Source of the DNA: Megalobrama amblycephala
Lineage: Eukaryota > Chordata > Actinopteri > Cypriniformes > Xenocyprididae
Assembly: GCF_018812025.1 (NCBI RefSeq)
Contig: NC_063051.1
Coordinates: 626,001-690,000, forward strand
Length of the DNA stretch: 64,000 nt
Reading direction: 5' to 3'
Part shown: positions 41,101 to 55,438 of the stretch, in pieces
How positions within the stretch are numbered: the first letter of the stretch is position 1
Layout: each line of letters begins with the position of its first letter
Notes under the pieces: generated by a model
The model's database searches: none
Seen by the model: the letters and a program-made list of their open reading frames with translations, nothing else
What the model was told of the DNA's origin: nothing
Translations under genes and position numbers: made by a program

Positions 41101-44100
41101 GTGAGATATAAAGTCAGAAATATGAGATATAAACTTGCAGTTGCGTGTTATAATGTGCTATTGTGAGAAAAAACACTGACGTTTTGAGTTTATATCTCAT
41201 AATTCTGACTTTATAAGACGTAATGCATGAATTTATAACTTGCGATTCTGAGAAAAAAAGTCAGAATTGTGATATGAAGTCAGAATTGCATTAGAAAAAC
41301 TTGCAATTGCAAGAAAAAAAGTCAGAATTCTGACGTTATATCACACAATTCAGACTTTATAACTCAAAATTGCAGGTTTAAATCTCACAATTCTGAGAAA
41401 TAAAATCAGAATTTTAAAATATAAAAAGTTGCAATTACCCTTTTTTTTAACCTTTTTTATTTAGTGTCAGAAACAAGCTTCCGTACATAACATAAACATA
41501 AACATAACAACATAACACTTTTTTATGGTTCAAATGAATAGGTTTTATTTTGTATTTATGTGTTTCTCTCCCTCTCTTCTGCACAGGGCATGTTTTACGA
41601 CCTTAAGAATGAGAACGAGACCCTAGTGAACTACGCTGTGAATCCCGTAGTGAGAGAGTATGATCGTATGGTCTATCTCTCTCTCTCCGAGTACTTCTTC
41701 GACAGTGGTCTCTTCTCTTACTTCAAAGGTGGCCTGTTCCAAACACAGATCGCAAACGAACGAGTAAGATGCCATCTAGTTTGTTTCAAAGGCATGATAC
41801 AAAAAATAAGAAAAAATCAACTATTATTCAACTCATTTCAGATGCCAAAGGACTTAGAAATGCTCCTCAGGACCACCTACTTGGGGACTATCATGATGCT
41901 GGTGAGTAAAATTACAATGTCTATATATATATAGCAACCACATAGCAACGCCCCGGCAACCACCTATTCTCTGTGTTCGTTCTGTCGTATCAGAACCCGG
42001 CGCTAATGGATCAGCCTCTGTCACTGGAGATAGAGGTCACCGCTCCTCCTCGCTCCACTATCAAGACCTCTGGTGCCAGCGTGGCCGTCAACGCTATGGT
42101 CAAAGTGTTGGTTCTCCCGGCAGGAAAACCACCAGTACAGCTCAGCATCATGACCATGGTGAGAACTATGATATACACAATCCCATAATTAGTTTTATGA
42201 TGAAGTGATACAATAAATTCACCAAATTTGACCTTGTTTTAGGAAGGTAAATTCAACGCGAAAGTGTCAATGAAGGGCAAGCGCTTGACTATCCATTTAG
42301 ATCTGAGAAGGTAAATATAATGCACAAACATTTAACTGTATTTGACATTACGCTCACTGTTAACATTGTTTTTGAACTGAGAATCTGTTTCCAGGTTCAA
42401 AATTTACTCCAATCAGTCTGCTCTGGAGTCTTTAGCTGTAAGTTTCCTAAAATGTTTCAATTTCACTTTGAATACACCTGATGCAAAACCAATCAAGAGT
42501 GGATATTAAATGTAATGAATATTTTTCCTTCAGCTTATTCCACTGCAAGGTCCCCTTAAGACAATGCTGCAGATATCTGTGGTTCCTCTCATTAACAGTA
42601 AGTGAAACAATATATTATATATTTGAGGTTTGTTTTGTTTACGTCTACAAAAATGTTATAAGATGTTTGTGTATTTGAAAGAAGTCTCTTCTGCTCAACA
42701 AGACTGCATTTCGAAATAAAGTCGAAATAAAATGTTGAGAATAAACTCATTAAATTTCGAGAAAAAACTCGAGATAAAATGATGAGAATAAAGTCGTTAA
42801 ATTACGAGAAAAAAGTCAAAATAAAATGTTGAGAATAAACTCATTAAATTTCGAGAAAAAAACTCGTTAAATTTCGAGAAAAAAGTCGAAAAAAAATGTT
42901 GAGAATAAACTTGTTAAATTACGAGAAAAAAGTCGAAATAAAATGTTGAGAATAAACTTGTTAAATTTCGAGAAAAAAATCGAAATAAAATGTTGAGAAA
43001 AAACTCGTTAAATATCGAGAAAAAACAAGATAAAATGTTGAGAATAAACTCGTTAAATTACGAGAAAAAACTCGTTAAATTTCGAGAAAAAAGTCGAAAT
43101 AAAATGTTGAGAATAAACTCGTTAAATTACAAGAAAAAACTTGTTAAATTACGAGAAAAAAGTCGTTAGATTATGAGAACAAATTCGTTAAATTATGAGA
43201 AAAAAGTCGTTAAATTTCGAGAAAAAAAAGTCGAGATAAAATGTTGAGAATAAAGTCATTAAATTACGAGAAAAAGTAAAAAAAAGTTAAATTATGAGAA
43301 CAAATTCGTAATTTAACAACTTTTTTCTCATAATTTAATGAGTTTATTCTCAACATTTTAGCTTGACTTTTTCTCGAAATTTAATGACTTTTTCTCATAA
43401 TTTAACGAATTTGTTCTCGTAATTTAATGAGTTTATTCTCAACATTTTATCTTGACCTTTTTCTCGAAATTGAACAAGTTTATTCTCAACATTTTATCTC
43501 AACCTTTTTCTCGAAATTTCACGAGTTTTTTCTCGTAATTTAACAAGTTTATTCTCAACATTTTATTTCGACTTTTTAACAACTTTAATCTCGAGATGGT
43601 TTTATTTTTTTATTATTGCTTGGCCCTAATCCTCTTCCGTAAAAAACAGTAATATTGTGAAATATTATTATAATTTAAAATAAATGTTTTATATTGCAAT
43701 ATATTTTAAACTGTAATTTATTCCTGTGATCAAAGCATCATTACTCCAGTCTTCAGTGTCACATGATCCTTCAGAAATCATTCTAATATGATGATTTGCT
43801 GCTCAAGAAACATTTCTTACCCATGTTGATTCATATTTTTAGGAAACTGTTATACGTTTTTTTCATTTATTTGAAAAAGAAGTCTTTATACATTATAAAT
43901 GCCTTTAATGTCACGTTTGATCAATGTTGTTGCTAAAAAAAAAAAAAAAAACACCTGATCCCAAATGTTGGATAAGATATATTTGCTTAAAGTATTTGAA
44001 AATCTAAATGCTTCATCCTGTGTTTTCATGAAAGATTACATTAAGCGAGGTGTGCAGATCCCTCTACCGGACGGGTTAGACTTCATTGAAGAGGTGGTCG

Positions 44101-44737
44101 AGTATCACAATGTAAGTTAAAGGTTAACTTTTATTATCTTAAAGGATTAGTTCACTTTCAAGCTTTACTCACCCTCAAGCCTTCTTAGGTGTATATGACT
44201 TTCTTCTTTCTGATGAACACAATCAAGAGTTATTTTAATAGATATCCTGATGCATCCAAGCTTTATAATGGCAGTGAACGGGACTGTCGAGTATGAAGCT
44301 AAAGAAAGTGCATCCAAATGACATTTTTTCGTATTTTGAATACAGAAGGCATAGGACGAAGTGTAAGCATTTTGAACTGCGAGAGGCGTTACACTTTCTT
44401 CGCAAGTTGAATACGGAAGGCGTTCTGGCGGAAGCTAGATATTTTACTTCATAACTTGTTAAATATGGATATTTTTCTTACACAAATTGTGTTCATCAGA
44501 AGGAAGAAAGTCTTGAGGGCGAGTAGAGCTTGGGCTAATTCTCATTTGAAAGTGAACTAATCTTTTAAGTTTAAGTTACTATATGTTATACACTACATGA
44601 TACTATATGTTCAACTGCATCCTCCATCTTTGATTTCTCAGGGCTACATCATTGTCGGGGCAAACCTACACTTCACAACAGGTCTGCGAGAACTAATCGA
44701 GAGGAAGCTGTCGGGTCCAACAGACAACACAGTTTAA
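35152..44737 (+). CDS. pltp: Phospholipid transfer protein (BPI/LBP/CETP family)
   Basis: Fifteen coding exons: 35152-35260, 35351-35450, 37028-37153, 38640-38795, 38939-39002, 39134-39197, 39273-39364, 41587-41763, 41842-41901, 41994-42158, 42243-42310, 42395-42437, 42534-42597, 44035-44111, 44642-44737. Total 1461 bases, 486 aa (human 493). A hydrophobic signal peptide spans about residues 1-20 (cleavage near LA|EPPGCKI), so the protein is secreted. Two BPI-type lobes follow. Cys148 (in NITC) and Cys187 (in QIC) match the conserved disulfide pair. Several N-X-S/T sites are visible (NSS, NIT, NET). PLTP moves phospholipid between lipoproteins and remodels HDL. It is divergent from pcif1 and convergent with ctsa. 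Introns hold a MITE/minisatellite at 40089 and a palindromic array at 42715. A poly(A) signal AATAAA lies at 44806-44811. Confidence 0.98.
35760..37000. other. pltp intron, nothing recognised
   Basis: AT-rich intronic sequence between exons at 35450 and 37028. I see no transposon termini, RNA gene or coding frame with splice support. Confidence 0.5.
37210..38045. repeat. Degenerate 'agtatact' palindromic repeat
   Basis: A pltp intron segment with many short 'aagtatacttga' and 'tagtatactta' motifs in both orientations, densest at about 37620-38030. It is probably a decayed element of the 'actatagta' type or its satellite. The borders are unclear. Confidence 0.45.
38050..38505. mobile_element. 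CACTACCGTTCAAAAG-family MITE copy
   Basis: It matches 2211-2654 in the same orientation, including 'catcatattagaatgatttc' and 'aaataaatgcagccttggtg'. The termini are eroded. It lies in a pltp intron. A shorter piece of the same family is at about 39590-39770. Confidence 0.75.
40089..41485. mobile_element. MITE with TATGGAAGCTTG ends carrying a ~950-bp internal minisatellite
   Basis: The left terminus (TATGGAAGCTTGTTTCCGCC, then 'ggtaattgcaactttttat') is repeated inverted at about 41420-41485. Between about 40190 and 41130 lie roughly 45-50 imperfect units of 16-21 bases built on GATATAAAGTCAAAATTGTG. TA flanks both ends. The short family member at 13500-13736 has only a few such units, so the array expanded inside this copy. 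It lies in the pltp intron between exons ending 39364 and starting 41587. Open frames across it are repeat artefacts. Confidence 0.85.
42670..43970. repeat. MITE copy split by a palindromic minisatellite array
   Basis: A CACTACCGTTCAAAAG-family copy begins at about 42675 ('gaaagaagtctcttctgctc') and resumes at about 43648 ('aacagtaatattgtgaaat'). Between, 42715-43310 repeats a unit of about 45 bases ('gttgagaataaactcgttaa' plus 'atttcgagaaaaaagtcg'). Then 43310-43600 carries the same unit in reverse complement. The array is thus one large hairpin inserted into an older MITE. It lies in the pltp intron before the exon at 44035. Confidence 0.85.
44143..44564. mobile_element. TTAA foldback MITE, TTAGTTCAC family
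   Basis: TTAA at 44139-44142 and 44565-44568. It begins AAGGATTAGTTCACTTTCAA and ends in the complement. It lies in the last pltp intron, between the exons ending 44111 and starting 44642, and fills most of it. Confidence 0.8.
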
Positions 44738-46459
44738 GACGAGAGAAGAGCTGCTGTAACTTTAACGCATGTACACATTCATGCACAGATACTAAAATAC
44801 AGAGCAATAAATGGAGGTTTTAAAAGAGGAGAACTAACCTTCCAGCCGAAGCATGTTTGTTAACTGTACAGAACATTTGATCCTCCAGACCTCATATCAT
44901 TAGTCAACATGAACTCAAAATTGACCCTATTTACTCTCCGAGTGCAAATTCCTGGGGTTATTGTGTATAATTTGTCAATGTACATTACTCCCAAGAGAAA
45001 AAATGGATTCATAATCTTTTCAGCTGATTTCTTTCTAATACCTTCTTAATAGTTAATGCAATAATTTAATGCTAATATAATGGATATTTGCAGTGTTTAT
45101 TTATGAGTGCAGATCATCTAGCTTGTTGGCAAAGGCTGACCATTGCTGAGGTATTTTACCTTTAGCACAAATAGCATATTACTTCGGTTTACACTTTGCA
45201 CAAACAGTCTCAATCACTATTTGCTCTCAGTGTAAATACCATCTAAATATTTTACACTTAGTGTAAATAGCTTTTGCATAAACATTACACCAATACAAGC
45301 AAATAAGAATATGTATACAAAAATAAGGGTTACCGTCGGGATACGTAGAGATGCTCTGGAGGATGAACTGGGTGGGATTTTGATCCACTGCACACTCACA
45401 TTCAACTCTGACTCTGTTCTGATATGAAATGCCCACTTATACCATCCACTTAATCAAGTCCAGTTCATTTTTTTATTTTCACCTTTCAGAAGAAAAATTG
45501 GTTGCAAATGCAGGTTCATGTCGACTTTAATGGTTTTGCATAAGTGTCTAATCCCCAAATACATATGTACAACTGATATACTCTGTGCTTAGATGAAACA
45601 AAATGTATTTGTACTTTAGGTTGAATTTTATGATTTTTTGTACACGTTTTATCTTATATTGACTGTTTAATATGAGATTGTTTGCCATCCTCATTTGTGA
45701 GCGAAATCACTGTACCTCTTTATATAAAAAAAGACACTTTAAAATTCACGGATGTTACTGATCTCTTGATCACAAACCTTATTAAGTTCATTATTGAAAT
45801 GAAACTGGTTTAATGCACCACAAAGATCACAAAAAGAAACTAAAAATCATAGAAAATTGATCTTTAATTAAAAAAACTGGGGGAAAAGATAAAAAGGCAC
45901 AAATATTATTCCCTTATGAGCACAAAAAGGTACCACAGATCATATAAATCATTTTAAAGTAATCAAATGAAGACAATGACACCTTAACAAAAGGCAAAAG
46001 TGAGGCATTAATATCTGAAATGATGACAAAAATCATCTGTGCGATGATTAAAAAAAGGCTAGGTTCACGTTTAATAGAAAAGACATAAGCTAAAATTGTG
46101 CAATAAACAGTGAACATCCACTCACTGCAGATAACCATTGGATTGAATTTAAATTCGTAAACACAGCATCTTTTCCTATTAAATCAACCATAATCATACT
46201 TTATCAAAGATAAAAAGAGGCATATAGACGTCTTAATCGCTTCAAACTGAATCCCTTAAACACCTACAACAAAATATCATTATGTACAGTCAGCATAAAT
46301 CAAACAAACAAGGCAGGCAACTAAACTACATAAAACACAAAGCAGAAAATCTCATCAGGTCTGAACAACAGAAAACAGTCAGTGGTCAATATATCATAAA
46401 CAGTTTACCATTGTGACAGTGCAAATTCAGATTTAAAGAGTGAAATCCCTGAGTGTGTT
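44738..46459. other. Convergent 3' UTR region of pltp and ctsa
   Basis: No coding exon occurs between the two stop codons. The pltp AATAAA is at 44806-44811. Further AT-rich sequence to about 45740 may be an extended pltp UTR. A minus-strand ATTAAA (TTTAAT at about 45811) is a possible ctsa signal. The two genes are tail to tail about 1.7 kb apart, as CTSA and PLTP are in mammals. Confidence 0.6.
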
Positions 46460-52017
<5,558 letters not shown>

Positions 52018-52076
52018 TCCAGGTGTAGGAGCAAAAATGTTAAAAGGCTAGGAAAGTGTTTAAGTAGACCCAAAAT

Positions 52077-52114
52077 TCATGTGACTTCAACTTTCCCGTG
52101 ATGAAGTCACATGA
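52077..52114. promoter_or_regulatory. Perfect inverted repeat with two M-box/CLEAR-like E-boxes upstream of ctsa
   Basis: TCATGTGACTTCA (52077-52089) and its exact complement TGAAGTCACATGA (52102-52114) are separated by 12 bases, 60-97 bases upstream of the ctsa ATG. Each arm carries TCATGTGA/TCACATGA, a site type bound by MiT/TFE factors (MITF, TFEB). Lysosomal genes including CTSA are TFEB targets in mammals. Use here is inferred. Confidence 0.55.
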
Positions 52115-52222
52115 TGGTCGCCCACTGTTTCAAAATAAAAGTGTACACTAAAACACACAAAGAAGCCATTCCTGTTTTCATATTCCTATTGAGGTCAGTA
52201 TGGGAATACCTTATAGAAATAC

Positions 52223-52470
52223 GTTTTTGTGTTGTTCTTATTTTGAGGGTGTAAATATATGATAAATTCATAAATAATAGATTTATTTAAATTTTTTAAT
52301 GTTGTTTGTTTTCTTTTAAATGTAGCCGGGGGATTTTTTAAAAAAAAGATAATTATTTTTGTGCTGTTCTTATTTTGAGGGTGTAAATATATGATAAATT
52401 TATAAATAATAGATTTATTTACATTTTTTAATGTTGTTTGTTTTCTTTTAAATGTTGCATTTGTAAGTCT
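52223..52470. repeat. Tandem duplication of about 130 bases
   Basis: Bases about 52223-52325 recur at about 52355-52457 with few changes, sharing 'ttattttgagggtgtaaata' and 'atgttgtttgttttctttta'. It lies between ctsa and the CpG-rich zone. Confidence 0.85.
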
Positions 52471-52528
52471 GTCCAAACGGGGGAAATTTATTTTTTATTT
52501 TTTTAAAGATAATTATTTTGTACCTCAA

Positions 52529-52795
52529 TCATTGTTCACACAAAGGAACTGGTACTTTTATTTTGAAAACAGCGCCATCAACACCGTCTCTAAGCGATTC
52601 GCAGTTCCGCACAGGATCACCGCAAGGTTGCGGCAGTTTTGCAGCGGAACATTCATTCATTGCAATTATTTGCACAAACAGGACGCCGCAGAAAAACCTC
52701 CGGATATTTTCCAGGTTCACATGGTAACGGTAAGGATTTGATCCGACAAAAATCTTCTCAGGAATGTGAAATTCTGGAGCTCCAACTGCATCCAT
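52529..52795 (-). other. Unrecognised 88-codon ORF upstream of ctsa
   Basis: An ATG at 52795 in fair context (aacaATGG) opens an uninterrupted frame to TGA. It begins MDAVGAPEFHIPEKIFVGSN, and the first 35 residues have natural-looking composition. GC content is higher than nearby introns. It could be a small gene, a first exon, or an upstream exon linked to ctsa, and may be chance in GC-richer DNA. I do not recognise the product. Confidence 0.3.
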
Positions 52796-52879
52796 TGTTA
52801 TAAAATGTAAGCTAGTTTGCTAGCTGACCTATTAGTCGAAGCATCAATTATACTTTTTTAATGTTAAAAGCCCTAAAAC

Positions 52880-53290
52880 GAGTTTTGGTTATAAGAACAC
52901 AATGTTCTAATCGTTCAACTCGAACGCGACGAGTAAAAAACGATCGGATTTCAGAGCAGCGGAGCATCTTATGTGCGGATTTATGGAGCAACATGGCGTC
53001 CGGTCCAATCCCTCACTAGCTGAAGTGTGCGCGGTTTTCCCTGCAGCTTTTACGTGGACAGAATATGCACAATATGCATAATTTTTCCTCGGGAATACGC
53101 GATTTCTATCGTTTGCAGTAACATTTGCGCATTTTTTACGCGGTTTGATTTCGACTGACGTCACTGCACGGTCACAAAATGGCCGAAGGTTGTTGTGGCG
53201 CGACGAGGATTCGCGCTGTCCGTTTCTTTGGCTCTTCCTTTGAATAATAAAAAGTCCTGGAAATATGACAATGGAGGCTGAAAGACTGTG
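52880..53290. promoter_or_regulatory. CpG-rich promoter-like zone between ctsa and ncoa5
   Basis: Dense CpG, a perfect CRE (TGACGTCA at about 53156-53163), and ATGGCG/ATGGCC YY1-type motifs near 52992 and 53178. It is well placed as a promoter for a leftward transcript (the ORF at 52529 or ctsa) or a rightward one (the exon at 54385). Direction was not settled. The long minus-strand frame across it looks like CpG-driven chance. Confidence 0.5.
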
Positions 53291-53714
53291 CAACAGTATT
53301 AAAATACTGAATTACAAGAGTTTTTACATTAGCAGTTTATTGTTTTGACTCTTTGAATAATGTGAAATAGGTTTGTTTATAGCTGTATTTGATGTAATAG
53401 TCAAGTTTTAATATTAACGTACTAAAGATTGTCAAAATTCTGAATCCTAAGAAGTGTTTTTTTTTTGTTTTGTTTTTTTTAAATTTGCGTACTTTTTTTT
53501 TTACTATTCGAGTATAATGAACGCCTGTTCACCAAAACGTGGAAATCAAACACTAATAATATTGAATTTAAATATTCTTATTTAATCATTTTATTTCAAT
53601 TGACATTAATAAACTAAAAACAAATTGAACTTACTTACCCTGATGTCCTATTGAGAGATTTATTTTTTATGAACAATAAGAACTGTCATAATTCTGTCTC
53701 AATCTCATGTTTAA

Positions 53715-54303
53715 AGGTGCAACATGTAAGATTTTTGCAGTAAAATATCCAAAAACCTTTAGGCCAGTGTTATATATTTTGTTCACGTGAGTACTTACAA
53801 TATCTCATGTTTGCAACTATTTGTAAATCGTGAGAAAATTGCAATTTTAACCAAGGTTGCGGGACGTGTGAGGAGTCGCCTGTCAATTGCGTCATACCCG
53901 CGTTACCCTTGGTTTCCGGTTTTATTTTGTAGAAACCATGGAAACACTGAAAACGCTTTAATATATTACATGTTTTAATAGACAAGGGAACCTCTGTTTG
54001 GTTACTTTTATATAGTTCAACACGTTTAGTCTAATTATTTTAAATCTAATTTTCTTGATTTTTTGCGAGTACCATGCCTCAGAGAAAAACACTATTTTGT
54101 CAAGTAGCTAACATGACAATCAGATGCAGCTTTATTTTTAGTAACAGTAATACAGCATAATACAGTCCTATCCCTATTCTTTTGCATCGGCTGTGATGTG
54201 AAGACCACATGTCCCAAGATTCTGCGCTCAAACTTGGCGTCATCGAGCTAGGCTTTTTTTTTTAATAGACCTCTAGCGGATAGAAATCTTACATATTGCA
54301 CCT
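53715..54303. mobile_element. TTAA MITE with AGGTGCAACATGTAAGA termini, short copy
   Basis: TTAA at 53711-53714 and 54304-54307. It has the same ends and inner blocks as 24049-25073 but about 440 bases less interior. It ends about 80 bases upstream of the exon-like sequence at 54385. Confidence 0.85.
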
Positions 54304-54384
54304 TTAACAGTACAGTACGTTGTGATTGATAATATATCACTCTGAATTACACAGTTTTTCACTCTCCATTGTTGGCTTTTTCAG

Positions 54385-54691
54385 ACTTTGATATACTTGT
54401 GGTAGAGTCATCTGGAAAAAAAAATCGTTTAAGGTGGAAGAACCAACATTTGTCTGGTAAGGTGTTGCACCGCTTTGGGAAAGCGTATGATGATTATGTT
54501 TTGCAACTTACCAAAATGTCACAGATGAGAACACTGAAGCGGACCACAAAGACTACAGCATCAGTGAGCTCTTAACTTCCAGCTGCAACCTTGAAAATAT
54601 TAACGAGTGGGCCAAGAAACGGCTTGACGATTCATTTTCTTCAAGCATCACCTCTGTTGTGGATCCCGACATTAACAATTTTTTAAACTGA
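54385..54691 (+). pseudogene. Exon-like coding sequence with one apparent frameshift, unrecognised
   Basis: After a good acceptor (GTTGGCTTTTTCAG), one frame reads about 43 codons (DFDILVVESSGKK... to ...DDYVLQLTK). The adjacent frame then continues about 58 codons (NVTDENTEADHKDYSISELL... to ...DPDINNFLN) to TGA at 54689-54691. Both halves look like natural protein. The switch falls at an AAAA run (54513-54516), as if one A were lost. That suggests a recently broken terminal exon or a sequence error. The gene is not recognised and no upstream exon was proved. The acceptor argues against a processed copy. Bases 54700-55430 show no gene. Confidence 0.4.
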
Positions 54692-55438
54692 ACAACCTGC
54701 AAGAAATTTTTGGGGAGCATTTTATGTTTATCCCCATGAACTTTAACTAATCTGTCATTCAAGATTTGTTATCTTCAGCGACAAGGTCCCGTATTTTCCA
54801 TTGCGTCTTCCGTGGAAACACGTTTGTGGTCGGTTCATCCAACAGGTTTTCCTTTCGTCTTCACCCACAATCTTTCATCAAATACTTGAGAATTGTTTCA
54901 TTTAAAAAGCGCAATCTGAGCTGCGTGTTTGCATGAGAATGCTATGGACACGATGTGAGCTGGAAAATCCTAAGCTTCCTGCAATCAAGGCCGAAAACAA
55001 CCCTTTTTTCCAACGTTTTATTTTGTGAATAACCGTGATTTTTATGTCACTTGATCAGTTAGCAAAACACTGCGTGTGAATTAAACTGTACTTAGAAATT
55101 CTGCCTGTTGTGAAGGTTCTCAAGTTTGTCTATAAAGTCAACATGTAGTTTAGAAAATATAGATTGGTTGAATCATTATGCATTCAGACCTGAATGTGTA
55201 TTAATAAAAGTAAATCTGATCAATTTTGTTAAATTTCATGTTGACTTTCAAAGACTTCTGCAGTGTTTTGTTACTTTGCCCAGACATTTTACCTCTGGAA
55301 TCTCTCTTTTCTTACATGTCGATGCATCGTCAAATTCAAGACCTTGGGGGAAATATAGCTAATCAAATAGTCTTGTATCTAATATCAACTGCAAGCGTTC
55401 CTTGAAAACGGGCCGTTGAACCTAAAGCTCGTAGAGGC

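Noticed and set aside
40190..41130. Regular short repeats resembling a CRISPR array
   Set aside because: Units are head-to-tail with no unique spacers, lie in a vertebrate intron, and are bounded by MITE termini.
52907..53293. 128-codon minus-strand frame near the ctsa promoter
   Set aside because: It lies in CpG-rich promoter sequence, has cysteine/arginine-rich unnatural composition, and no splice support; probably chance.
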